Source of the DNA: JBKEDF01 sp047975325
GTDB lineage: Bacteria; Pseudomonadota; Alphaproteobacteria; Rhodobacterales; Rhodobacteraceae
Length of the DNA: 29,180 nucleotides
Reading direction: 5' to 3'
Assembly (NCBI GenBank): GCA_047975325.1
Contig: JBKEDF010000023.1
Span: forward strand, 1 to 29,180
Below are positions 1 through 6,663 of this stretch, piece by piece. How positions within the stretch are numbered: position 1 is the first letter of the stretch; each line of letters begins with the position of its first letter. The notes under the pieces were generated by a model, which worked only from the letters and a program-made list of their open reading frames with translations, did not search any database and was not told the origin of the DNA. Both the position numbers and the translations under genes were made by a program.

Positions 1-310
1 TGCTCTTCGCGTGATCGACCCTTTTTCCAGTGGCCGATAAGCTTTTCCGAGGGAGCTGGCTCTGGCAGGGTCCTGGCCCTGTTACCTGGCGCCCACCTGA
101 TTTTTCAGGCTCTCGGGAAAATTCAGTCGGCACGGTCGCTGCGGATCCCGCCGCATCCCTTCGCCGCGCGCCCTTTCATAACATGACATGCCGCAGCGCA
201 GTCTGCGCGAGGCGGGTCATACCGAAAAGGGATATGTTCCATCACCGGTGTGAGTTGCATTCACCCGGGGGGGAGGCCATATACGCGGGACCGTCTCAGG
301 GAGAGCTGTG
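1..310. other. left-edge stretch without a supportable gene
   Basis: I see no gene here that I can support. Several short hairpins occur, for example a CCTGA/TCAGG stem around 97-110, but none has the T-run of a terminator. A TATGTT hexamer at 233-238 resembles the -10 used elsewhere in the window, but there is no good -35 at 16-18 bases upstream. The stretch is probably the leader of accA plus the tail of an upstream gene outside the window. Confidence 0.4.
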
Positions 311-1270
311 ATGAACTATCTCGATTTCGAGAAACCGCTATCGGAGATCGAGGGCAAGGCCGAGGAATTGCGCGCCATGGCCCGGTCGAACGAGAACATG
401 GATATCGAGAAGGAGGCCACCGCGCTGGACGCCAAGGCCGCCACGATGTTGCGCGATCTTTACAAGGATCTCGACCCCTGGCGCAAATGCCTGGTGGCGC
501 GTCATCCCGACCGGCCCCATTGCAAGGATTACATCGAAGCGCTTTTCAACGAATATACCCCGCTTGCCGGGGATCGGAACTTTGCCGATGACCATACGGT
601 GATGGGCGGGCTTGCCCGGTTCGAGGATCAGCCGGTGATGGTGATCGGCCATGAAAAGGGCAATGACACAAAGACCCGGATCGAACGGAATTTCGGCATG
701 GCCCGGCCCGAAGGCTATCGCAAGGCAATCAGGCTGATGGATATGGCACATCGTTTCGGCCTGCCGGTCATCACGCTGGTGGATACCCCCGGCGCCTTTC
801 CCGGCAAGGGGGCGGAGGAACGGGGCCAGGCCGAAGCCATCGCACGATCCACGCAGAAATGCCTTGAAATCGGCGTGCCACTGGTGTCGGTCGTGATCGG
901 GGAGGGCGGATCCGGGGGCGCGGTGGCCTTTGCCGCGGCCAATCGCGTCGCGATGCTGCAACATTCGGTCTATTCGGTCATCTCGCCCGAAGGCTGCGCC
1001 TCGATCCTGTGGAAAGATGCCGAAAAGATGAAGGAGGCCGCAGAAGCCTTGCGGCTGACCGCGCAGGATCTGCACAAGCTGGGCGTAATCGACCGGATCA
1101 TTGCCGAGCCGGTGGGCGGCGCACAGCGCGGCCGCACCGATACGATCACGGCCGTGGGCAAGGCCATTGCCGCAATGCTCAAGGAGCTTTCAGGCAAGAA
1201 ACCCGAGGCCCTGATTGCCGAACGACGACAGAAATTCCTTGATATGGGGACCAGGGGCCTGGGAAGTTGA
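311..1270 (+). CDS. accA: acetyl-CoA carboxylase carboxyltransferase subunit alpha
   Basis: AccA pairs with AccD to move the carboxyl group from carboxybiotin on AccB to acetyl-CoA, giving malonyl-CoA for fatty acid synthesis in the cytoplasm. The 319-residue protein has the family length and the crotonase-fold motifs: GEGGSGGA around residues 197-204, which forms an oxyanion-hole region, and SPEGCASILWKD around 225-236. I chose ATG 311 because GGGAGAG lies five bases upstream; a GTG at 308 directly before it is the alternative. The next gene starts three bases after its stop, so the two are probably co-transcribed. accD, accB and accC are not in this window, which is normal for bacteria. The identity is very secure. 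Confidence 0.97.
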   Translation: MNYLDFEKPLSEIEGKAEELRAMARSNENMDIEKEATALDAKAATMLRDLYKDLDPWRKCLVARHPDRPHCKDYIEALFNEYTPLAGDRNFADDHTVMGGLARFEDQPVMVIGHEKGNDTKTRIERNFGMARPEGYRKAIRLMDMAHRFGLPVITLVDTPGAFPGKGAEERGQAEAIARSTQKCLEIGVPLVSVVIGEGGSGGAVAFAAANRVAMLQHSVYSVISPEGCASILWKDAEKMKEAAEALRLTAQDLHKLGVIDRIIAEPVGGAQRGRTDTITAVGKAIAAMLKELSGKKPEALIAERRQKFLDMGTRGLGS

Positions 1271-1273
1271 GAG

Positions 1274-1594
1274 ATGACAAATCCCTGGGTCATCCTGGTG
1301 CTTGCCGGCCTTTTCGAAACGGGCTGGGCCATCGGCCTGAAATACAGTGAAGGTTTCACACGGCTCTGGCCTTCCGTCCTGACCCTCATCCTGGCACTGA
1401 TCAGCTTTGTCCTGCTGGCGCAGGCCATGCGGGAACTGCCCGTGGGAACTGCCTATGCGGTCTGGACCGGGATCGGCACGCTGGGAACCGCCCTGCTGGC
1501 CATCGCACTTTTCGGAGAGCCCGCGACGCTGGTCCGGCTGGCAGGGATTTTCCTGATCCTCGCCGGGATCGCCACCCTGAAAACTGCCGGGTGA
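1274..1594 (+). CDS. gdx: SMR-family guanidinium exporter (Gdx/SugE type)
   Basis: This is a 106-residue, four-helix inner membrane protein of the small multidrug resistance family, acting as a dual-topology dimer that exchanges substrate for protons. The Gdx/SugE subtype is indicated by ETGWAIGLKYSEGFT at residues 15-29 and PVGTAYAVWTGIG around 56-68, rather than the EmrE pattern. The central Glu15 corresponds to the conserved proton/substrate-binding glutamate. Members of this subtype export guanidinium; some have been linked to quaternary ammonium resistance. The gene follows accA after three bases and is closed by the terminator at 1605-1636. I see no guanidine riboswitch in front of it, so expression probably follows accA. 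Confidence 0.85.
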   Translation: MTNPWVILVLAGLFETGWAIGLKYSEGFTRLWPSVLTLILALISFVLLAQAMRELPVGTAYAVWTGIGTLGTALLAIALFGEPATLVRLAGIFLILAGIATLKTAG

Positions 1595-1604
1595 ACCTTG
1601 ATGA

Positions 1605-1636
1605 GCCCGCCCGTAACCGGGCGGGCAAGGCTTTTT
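1605..1636 (+). terminator. rho-independent terminator after accA-gdx
   Basis: A perfect nine-base-pair stem (GCCCGCCCG at 1605-1613 with CGGGCGGGC at 1618-1626) has a TAAC loop and is followed by a T5 run at 1632-1636. It closes the plus-strand unit. It lies in the gap between two convergent genes; the minus-strand side lacks a good T-run. Confidence 0.85.
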
Positions 1637-1676
1637 CCTCGCCACTGCGCCATGGGCGCAGCCTGCTCAGGTTTCG

Positions 1677-2537
1677 TTATTCGGCGGCAAGCGGCAGCGC
1701 CTCACGTCCGATATCGGTGATATCGGCCACGGCCTGGGCAATCAGGGCCTGGAATGTATCAAAATCAGGGTGGGGAAGGATCCGCGCCTCATCCATGTAA
1801 AGTGAGCGGTCGATTTCCACCTGCACCGCATGCTGACGGCGCGACGGGCGGCCGTAAGCCTGGGTGATATAGGCCCCGGCAAAGGGCGTGTTTCGGGCGA
1901 CCCGCAGCCCCGCAGCCCTGAAAGCACCAGCAACCCGGTCTACCACGGCCCTTTCGGCGGCCGCCCCATAGCGATCCCCCAACACGACCTCGGGATAAGC
2001 GCCACCGATGCGTCCATGCGCCTCGATCGCCTCATGCGGCATGGAATGGCAATCGATCAGGATGGTCTGCCCGAAACTTTCAAGACTTTCAGCCAGCAAC
2101 TGTTTCAGCATCCTGTGATAGGGATGCCAATAACGTTGCAGGCGCTCCTCCGCTTCATCCCGCCTCAGTTTCCCGCGATAGATCACCCGCCCTGCCGAGA
2201 CCACGCGGGGGATCACCCCGAGACCGGAGGAAATGCGCGGATTGTGCGGCTGGCGCGGCACATCGGCAATCAGCGCGGCATCGAGTTCTTCCGCCGCACG
2301 GTTCAGATCCAGAAAGGCGCGCGGCGCAGATGCGGCAATCAGCGGCGCCCCGGCCTGCGGCGCGGACGCGAAGAGCCGATCGACAAAGGCATCTTCGGAA
2401 GAACGCAGGGTCAACGCATCAAGGCGCGAACGGTTGCCAAAGGTATCGGCATAGGCACAACCGCTATGGGGCGAAGAAAAGACCACCGGCGTGGTCCGGC
2501 ACGGGGGCAGAAACAAGCGGTAGGCATCTTCGGTCAT
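1677..2537 (-). CDS. N-formylglutamate amidohydrolase family protein
   Basis: Proteins of this family hydrolyse N-formyl-L-glutamate to formate and glutamate, the last step of one histidine degradation route, although many members have unproven substrates. In the 286-residue product I see SSPHSG at residues 21-26, DCHSMP at 162-167, and the C-terminal block NTPFAGAYITQAYG (216-229) followed by VQVEIDRSLYMDE (238-250). These are the recognisable blocks of the family. ATG 2537 is chosen because GGAGG sits six bases upstream; an in-frame ATG 60 bases earlier has no ribosome site and lies over the promoter. No other hut gene is nearby, so a role in histidine breakdown is not supported by context. 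Confidence 0.85.
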   Translation of the reverse strand: MTEDAYRLFLPPCRTTPVVFSSPHSGCAYADTFGNRSRLDALTLRSSEDAFVDRLFASAPQAGAPLIAASAPRAFLDLNRAAEELDAALIADVPRQPHNPRISSGLGVIPRVVSAGRVIYRGKLRRDEAEERLQRYWHPYHRMLKQLLAESLESFGQTILIDCHSMPHEAIEAHGRIGGAYPEVVLGDRYGAAAERAVVDRVAGAFRAAGLRVARNTPFAGAYITQAYGRPSRRQHAVQVEIDRSLYMDEARILPHPDFDTFQALIAQAVADITDIGREALPLAAE

Positions 2538-2555
2538 GTGTCCTCCATCGCCCCA

Positions 2556-2583
2556 CATATAGACAGTTTTTTTCGTTTGCCAA
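2556..2583 (-). promoter_or_regulatory. sigma-70-like promoter for the N-formylglutamate amidohydrolase
   Basis: On the minus strand a TTGGCA (-35, at 2578-2583) and a TATATG (-10, at 2556-2561) are separated by 16 bases. The start codon is about 20 bases downstream of the -10. The spacer holds an A-tract. This is a prediction from spacing and consensus only. Confidence 0.5.
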
Positions 2584-2591
2584 AACCCCCC

Positions 2592-2620
2592 TTGCACCTT
2601 TGGACGACTCCTTTTATAGC
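2592..2620 (+). promoter_or_regulatory. possible promoter for tRNA-Val(GAC) and rpmJ
   Basis: TTGCAC at 2592-2597 is followed after 17 bases by TATAGC at 2615-2620. It lies back to back with the minus-strand promoter at 2556-2583. The tRNA begins about 70 bases further on, so a processed leader would be needed. This makes the assignment moderate to weak. Confidence 0.35.
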
Positions 2621-2691
2621 CACCCGCACCGATACGGGCTGTCCCGATCCGTTCCGGTTTTTCGGAAGGGACGGGTCTTGTTACGGGATGT

Positions 2692-2766
2692 GGGCGGTTA
2701 GCTCAGCGGTAGAGCACTACGTTGACATCGTAGTGGCCACTGGTTCGATCCCAGTACCGCCCACCA
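2692..2766 (+). tRNA. tRNA-Val (anticodon GAC)
   Basis: The cloverleaf is complete. The acceptor GGGCGGT (2692-2698) pairs with ACCGCCC (2756-2762), followed by discriminator A and an encoded CCA. The anticodon stem CTACG/CGTAG encloses the loop TTGACAT, with anticodon GAC for valine. The T-loop is TTCGATC. It lies 83 bases in front of rpmJ, on the same strand. Confidence 0.95.
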
Positions 2767-2849
2767 TTCGCGCCTCCGATTTGGCCGGGGGCATTGGGTT
2801 TCATGGCGCACGCCTTTCGTGCATCCGCGCCGCGAAAAGGAGAAGAAGG

Positions 2850-2975
2850 ATGAAGGTTGCGAATTCGCTCCGCTCGCTCAAGGCACGGCACCGTGATTGC
2901 CAGGTCGTGCGCCGCAAGGGCCGCGTCTATGTGATCAACAAGACGCAAAAGCGCTTCAAGGCGCGTCAGGGCTGA
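2850..2975 (+). CDS. rpmJ: 50S ribosomal protein L36 (41-residue, C-minus form)
   Basis: This 41-residue, strongly basic protein belongs to the large ribosomal subunit near the peptidyl transferase region. The sequence starts MKVANSLRSLKARHRDCQVV and contains RRKGRVYVINKTQKRFKARQG, typical of the alphaproteobacterial long form. Only one cysteine (residue 17) is left, so the CxxC/CxxxxH zinc site of the classical L36 is absent. A very good ribosome site (AGGAGAAGAAGG) precedes the ATG. The gene follows tRNA-Val(GAC) and is closed by the terminator at 2996-3027. The coding region is short but the match to the family is clear. Confidence 0.95.
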   Translation: MKVANSLRSLKARHRDCQVVRRKGRVYVINKTQKRFKARQG

Positions 2976-2995
2976 AACACCCCTGATACAGAATG

Positions 2996-3027
2996 ACCGC
3001 CGGGGCCCCTGCCCACGGCGGTTTTTT
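2996..3027 (+). terminator. rho-independent terminator after rpmJ
   Basis: ACCGCC (2996-3001) pairs with GGCGGT (3017-3022), and the stem runs straight into a T6 tract at 3022-3027. It starts 20 bases after the rpmJ stop codon and separates it from the convergent peroxidase gene. Confidence 0.85.
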
Positions 3028-3043
3028 CATGCGTCGGGACATG

Positions 3044-3607
3044 TCATCGTGCCATCGCATGATATTCGGGATTGGGCTGCATATCCGTCGCGGCGGCAAA
3101 GCGGTTCGACATATTGTAAAAGCTTGCCACGGCGGCGATATCCCAGATATCGCGATCCGAAAACCCGGCCTGCCGCAGACCGGCACGATCCGCATCGACC
3201 ATGGCATCGGGGGTTCTGGTAAGCTTGACAGCGAAAGAGAGCATGGCCATTTGCCGCGCCTCCAGTGGTGCCGAACGCCAGTTTTGCGCAATCACCTCGG
3301 CCAGGGCCGGATCGCCTGTAAGCTGGCGCAGGGCCGCACCATGGGCCGTCAGGCAATAGACACAACGGTTTTCCGCAGAAACGGCAACAGCGATCATTTC
3401 CCGTTCTGCCTTGCTCAACCCGGAGGGGGCCAGCATCAGGTCATTATACATCGCCATGAAGGCGCGCAGCTTGTCCTGATCAAAGGCATAGGCCCGCAGG
3501 ACATTCGGGACCAGGCCAAGCTTTTCGGTACATTTGGCAAAATAGGCGGCAATGTCATCATCCAGCGGATCGGCTGCAGGAAGGTCAAGCGCGGTGGGGT
3601 TGCTCAT
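3044..3607 (-). CDS. peroxidase-related protein, AhpD/carboxymuconolactone decarboxylase family
   Basis: The 187-residue product has the AhpD-like alkylhydroperoxidase core. A Glu79-x2-Cys82-x-x-Cys85-x3-His89 arrangement lies in the stretch SAENRCVYCLTAHG, the redox site that reduces hydroperoxides or relays electrons to a partner. The N-terminal 60 residues and the C-terminal helix match the longer 'peroxidase-related enzyme' subfamily (about 180-190 residues) rather than the short AhpD. The start at 3607 has GAAAGGATC about six bases upstream. It stands alone and converges on rpmJ. The physiological electron donor cannot be told from the sequence; no lipoamide protein or AhpC is nearby. 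Confidence 0.85.
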   Translation of the reverse strand: MSNPTALDLPAADPLDDDIAAYFAKCTEKLGLVPNVLRAYAFDQDKLRAFMAMYNDLMLAPSGLSKAEREMIAVAVSAENRCVYCLTAHGAALRQLTGDPALAEVIAQNWRSAPLEARQMAMLSFAVKLTRTPDAMVDADRAGLRQAGFSDRDIWDIAAVASFYNMSNRFAAATDMQPNPEYHAMAR

Positions 3608-3839
3608 CTATCGGATCCTTTCGCAGAAATATCGCAGTCCATCTGGTTCGTCCAAGCCCCCAAGAGTACGAGACCCCCCCTACATCGCAAACAGATTCGG
3701 GAGGGCCGGGCAATATGGCAGATACAAACGCCTCAATCCTGACACGAAATCGGCCCAACAGAGAAACAGTCTTAAGATTTCATTAAAGGCATCCGGCGCC
3801 CGAAATGCGCGCGCCCGCACCATAGCGAAGGAGCCTGAA

Positions 3840-3998
3840 ATGACTGTTCCAGCACCTCATTGCCCTGCGCCATGCAACGAAGCCGCACAGGACCAGCAAA
3901 ACCGAACCATCCCCCCTGTCAACGACACGAAGCCTGAAACCGCCACGATACCCGAACGGGAAAGCAGGCAGATTTATTTCGATTGGGCGGCAATCTGA
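3840..3998 (+). CDS. hypothetical small protein (52 residues)
   Basis: I do not recognise this short reading frame. It begins with ATG 3840 behind a good ribosome site (AAGGAG at 3828-3833, six bases away) and ends with TGA at 3996-3998. The product starts MTVPAPHCPAPCNEAAQDQQ, has a proline- and glutamate-rich middle and ends ESRQIYFDWAAI. It has no membrane segment and no signal peptide, and looks mostly disordered. The strong ribosome site in an otherwise empty 400-base gap is the main argument that it is real. A perfect 14-base palindrome follows two bases after the stop. Confidence 0.4.
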   Translation: MTVPAPHCPAPCNEAAQDQQNRTIPPVNDTKPETATIPERESRQIYFDWAAI

Positions 3999-4000
3999 GT

Positions 4001-4014
4001 CACCAATATTGGTG
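4001..4014. promoter_or_regulatory. 14-base perfect palindrome, possible operator
   Basis: CACCAATATTGGTG reads the same on both strands. It lies just after the small ORF and about 97 bases before the chosen start of the TfoX-domain gene. Its size and symmetry fit a dimeric repressor site. I see no adjacent regulator gene, and a role is a guess. Confidence 0.3.
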
Positions 4015-4110
4015 GATGGATCAATTTTGACGACAAAACACCCCGCCCTTTCCTTACCTTGGCAAGGGGGCGGGTTGACAGTTTCAGGGGATCCGGCATC
4101 CTCTTGCGGG

Positions 4111-4458
4111 ATGGCATCTTCATCATCCAGCCCGATTTCCTCAATCCGCAACCTTGGCCCCGCTGCCGAGGCCGCTTTTGCAAAGGCCGGGATTCATTCG
4201 GCCGAGGAGCTACGCGAATTGGGTGCCGACATGGCCTATTTGCGGCTGATTGAGGCTGGCACACGCGCGCATTTCATCGGCTATTATGTCTTGGTCATGG
4301 GTCTGCAGGGCCGGCCCTGGAATGACTGCAAGGGCGATGAGAAAGCCGCCCTGCGCAAGCGTTTCGATGCCCTGAAATCCGGGGCAAACCCATCGGAAAA
4401 TCGGAAATTCGAAGAAATCCTGGACCGTATCGGCGTGCGTCCGGCATCATCGCGATAG
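4111..4458 (+). CDS. TfoX/Sxy C-terminal domain protein
   Basis: The product carries the helical TfoX C-terminal domain: SSIRNLGPAAEAAFAKAGI at about residues 9-27, then SAEELRELGADMAYLRLIEAG, and a middle with HFIGYYVLVMGLQGRPWND. In gammaproteobacteria full TfoX/Sxy proteins are competence activators with CRP. Stand-alone C-terminal domains like this (about 115 residues) are common in Rhodobacteraceae, and their role is unknown. The start is uncertain. ATG 4111 begins just before the conserved part but has a weak ribosome site; a TTG at 4075 behind AAGGGGGCGGG is the alternative. It converges on olsB, with only three bases between the stop codons. Confidence 0.75.
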   Translation: MASSSSSPISSIRNLGPAAEAAFAKAGIHSAEELRELGADMAYLRLIEAGTRAHFIGYYVLVMGLQGRPWNDCKGDEKAALRKRFDALKSGANPSENRKFEEILDRIGVRPASSR

Positions 4459-4461
4459 ACG

Positions 4462-5199
4462 TCAGGCAGCAATCGCCCGCAAAAGCCGTGCCCGCGCACC
4501 GGGAATCGCCGAAATCTCCACCCCCGTGAAGACATGCATGGTATCGAGAGCCGGATCAATCACGGCGTGATCGCTTACCCAGCCACCCATGGACAGATAG
4601 CTGCGAAGGATCGATGGCATCTGCCGCAGTGCCGCCTTGGGGTCGGGGCTATATCCGGCAAGGGCCTCGGCAAAGGGATAGATCGCATGCAACAGGCGCC
4701 CGGGCGCCATATTCGCAGGTGCCAGATGCCGTGTGGCAAGATAGGCAAAAGCGTCACGATATCGATCAGGGTCCAGCCCGGAAAATGAGGTGCAACCCAA
4801 AAGCATGCCCGCCCCCGAATGATCCACCTCCCGCGTCAGCGCCGCCCAGGCCAGCCGCAGGATATCCGGGTCAAGGCAACCGGGGCGAATACAGAATCGC
4901 CCCAGTTCCAGAAACCCGCCTTCGAGGGAGGCCAGGGCAGAGAGGTCATAGAACTGCGCCGAATAGCTGCGGTCCAGTTCCGTCACGTCCCGAAGGAGAA
5001 GCAGTCTGAAACAACCCACGGGCGGCCCCCCGCCTTCTTCCTCAATCAGGATATGGCGACAATACCGGTCGAATGAATCCTGTTCATACCCACCCCGCGC
5101 GCGCCGAAAACAGATCTGGCGCAACTGTTGCGTTGCACGAATTTCGGCCGGGGTTTCGGCTGCACGGCAAAGAAAACGGCCCTTTTGCATCGGCTTCAT
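4462..5199 (-). CDS. olsB: L-ornithine N-alpha-acyltransferase (OlsB family)
   Basis: OlsB moves a 3-hydroxyacyl group from acyl carrier protein to the alpha-amino group of ornithine, making lyso-ornithine lipid. This is the first step of the phosphate-free membrane lipids common in alphaproteobacteria. The 245-residue protein shows the GNAT-like hemolysin/OlsB pattern: an early RATQQLRQICFR block (residues 21-32), then VGCFRLL, GFLELGRFCIRP (95-106) and a later GCTSFSGLDP. Start codons at 5199 and 5190 are both possible. OlsA, which completes the lipid and often sits beside olsB, is not adjacent here. Other GNAT-type acyltransferases are the alternative, but length and motif order favour OlsB. 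Confidence 0.75.
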   Translation of the reverse strand: MKPMQKGRFLCRAAETPAEIRATQQLRQICFRRARGGYEQDSFDRYCRHILIEEEGGGPPVGCFRLLLLRDVTELDRSYSAQFYDLSALASLEGGFLELGRFCIRPGCLDPDILRLAWAALTREVDHSGAGMLLGCTSFSGLDPDRYRDAFAYLATRHLAPANMAPGRLLHAIYPFAEALAGYSPDPKAALRQMPSILRSYLSMGGWVSDHAVIDPALDTMHVFTGVEISAIPGARARLLRAIAA

Positions 5200-5253
5200 G
5201 GCCCTGGCCCCGATGGGATGGCACGGATTCGCGGGCCGTGCCCATACTCACAG

Positions 5254-5724
5254 TTATTCGTCGAGAACCTGGCTGGGACTGAACACACCCAGATTGGTCA
5301 GCATCTGGCTGATCAGGGTCACACCCTTGATATTGGTATCGGTTACGCGTCGTGACAGGGCAACCACACGCCCGTCTTCCAGCGTATAACGGCCGATATT
5401 TTCCACAACCCCGCGGTCATCGAACGTGATGGCAACAACCTGACGGTCGACCTCCCGTCGCGGCGCGGGGCCAAATTTGCGCCAACGGCTCTGGACATAA
5501 TACCAGCCTTCATCATTCAGAAGGGCGAGAGCCGAAGGCCGCCCCACCACGGCGGCCACGCTATCACGTGTATCAACCCCGACCTCAATCCGTTCCAGAT
5601 CATCCTCGGAGGGGATATAGCCATGATTCTGGTAGACCGGACCACAGGCCACGACCAGCGCGAGAATCCCGATGGAAAACAGTCTGGAAACCACCATACT
5701 GTTCCTGCCCGCCTGCTTACGCAT
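5254..5724 (-). CDS. outer membrane lipoprotein, BamE/SmpA-OmlA family
   Basis: BamE-type lipoproteins support the BAM complex that folds beta-barrel proteins into the outer membrane. From ATG 5724 the product has 156 residues. A basic start (MRKQAGRNS) is followed by a hydrophobic stretch and a lipobox ending VVAC, so the mature lipoprotein would begin at the cysteine of CGPVYQNHG. The SmpA/OmlA domain follows: DDLERIEVGVDTRDSVAAVVG, then WYYVQSRWRKFG and an ITFDDRGVVENI strand. ATG 5724 has AAGGGGAAG just upstream; an ATG 27 bases later would also leave the lipobox intact. It diverges from the DUF177 gene, a common arrangement in this group. Confidence 0.85.
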   Translation of the reverse strand: MRKQAGRNSMVVSRLFSIGILALVVACGPVYQNHGYIPSEDDLERIEVGVDTRDSVAAVVGRPSALALLNDEGWYYVQSRWRKFGPAPRREVDRQVVAITFDDRGVVENIGRYTLEDGRVVALSRRVTDTNIKGVTLISQMLTNLGVFSPSQVLDE

Positions 5725-5796
5725 CACTTCCCCTTGCCTTGCCGGGCCAAGCCCCGTATTCCGAGCCGATTTTCCGGCGTCCGTCATGGCTTACAG

Positions 5797-5808
5797 AAGC
5801 GCGCGCTT
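5797..5808. repeat. 12-base palindrome between bamE-like gene and DUF177
   Basis: AAGCGCGCGCTT is perfectly self-complementary and lies in the divergent gap between the two starts (5724 and 5860). On the minus strand a TTGAAC stands just upstream of it. It might be an operator or only a GC-rich coincidence. Confidence 0.25.
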
Positions 5809-5859
5809 TTGTTCAAGCAAAGGAACGCGTCGCGTGACCAATCGCTGCAGAGGGATCAC

Positions 5860-6480
5860 ATGCGCAAAAACACCGATACCGACCCAAAGGGCTTTGTTTT
5901 CCCCGCACCGTTGCGGGTTTCGGCCCTGCCCCAGCGCAAGCCGTACCGTTTTGACCTTGCCCCGGATGCGCACGCGCGCGCGGCTTTGGCAGCCGATCTG
6001 GGCATCACGACCCTTGCCGCATTGCACTTTGCAGGGGAAATCCGCGCTTCGGGCAAGACCGATTTCAGGCTGGAGGCCAGTCTGGAGGCCCGCGCCGAAC
6101 AACCTTCCGCACTGACGCTTGCCCCGGTCGAAACCAAGATTCGCGAAAAAGTGCTGCGGCAATATATTCATGACATGACCTGGCCCGAAGCCGAAGAGGC
6201 CGAGATGCCCGACGATGACAGCGCCGAGCCCCTGCCCGAAGAGATTGACCTGCGCGCCGTACTGCTCGAATCCTTGGCGCTGGCCCTGCCCGACTACCCC
6301 CGCACCCCCGGCGAAACACTGGAGGACGCGGTTTTCGGCCCCGAAGGCAGCGCCCCCCTGCGCGATGAGGATCTGCGTCCGTTTTCCGGCCTTGCCGCGC
6401 TGCGAGACCGGTTGTCGAAGGCCGACCTGGCAGCCACAACCGAAGATGACGAAGACAATCCCCCTGAAACAGAAGGCTGA
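5860..6480 (+). CDS. yceD: DUF177/YceD family protein
   Basis: YceD proteins are conserved in front of rpmF in many bacteria and have been tied to 23S rRNA or L32-related ribosome assembly, with the mechanism unsettled. The 206-residue product shows the family core: LHFAGEIRAS (56-65), FRLEASLEARAEQPSALTLA (69-88) and VETKIREKVLRQY, with an acidic C-terminal half (EEAEMPDDDSAEPLPEEID and a final TEDDEDNPPETEG). At residue 83, where I expect a conserved cysteine in the 'QxC..TL.P' segment, there is a serine. ATG 5860 is chosen because GAGGG lies five bases upstream. The rpmF gene follows after 183 bases with its own promoter. Confidence 0.8.
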   Translation: MRKNTDTDPKGFVFPAPLRVSALPQRKPYRFDLAPDAHARAALAADLGITTLAALHFAGEIRASGKTDFRLEASLEARAEQPSALTLAPVETKIREKVLRQYIHDMTWPEAEEAEMPDDDSAEPLPEEIDLRAVLLESLALALPDYPRTPGETLEDAVFGPEGSAPLRDEDLRPFSGLAALRDRLSKADLAATTEDDEDNPPETEG

Positions 6481-6530
6481 CCTGACGGCCTCACACCGTG
6501 GCCCGTGCGTGAAAAAGCGGTAGAAAGGAC

Positions 6531-6558
6531 TTGCGCATGGCCAGAAAGACAGTATGTT
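6531..6558 (+). promoter_or_regulatory. promoter of the rpmF-plsX-fabH unit
   Basis: TTGCGC (6531-6536) and TATGTT (6553-6558) are separated by 16 bases, followed by a GCGCC start region. The rpmF ATG is about 105 bases downstream, giving a fairly long leader, as is usual for ribosomal protein genes. The call rests on consensus and position. Confidence 0.5.
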
Positions 6559-6663
6559 CCGCGCCTCGTTTGCAATATGGATCAGACGCGCCCCGGATCA
6601 TGGGGGAACGGCCGGATCCCGAAGGAAATCAGGGGCATAGCCCCAATAACCCAAGGTCAAGAT

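Noticed and set aside
2..40. Short open end of a frame at the left edge (ALRVIDPFSSGR, then stop)
   Set aside because: Only 12 residues are visible and I cannot match them to a family; it may be the end of an upstream gene but cannot be supported.
1830..2849. Long plus-strand open frame running across the N-formylglutamate amidohydrolase, tRNA-Val and into rpmJ
   Set aside because: Only the last 41 codons (rpmJ) are real. The rest is antisense to a clear gene and passes through a tRNA.
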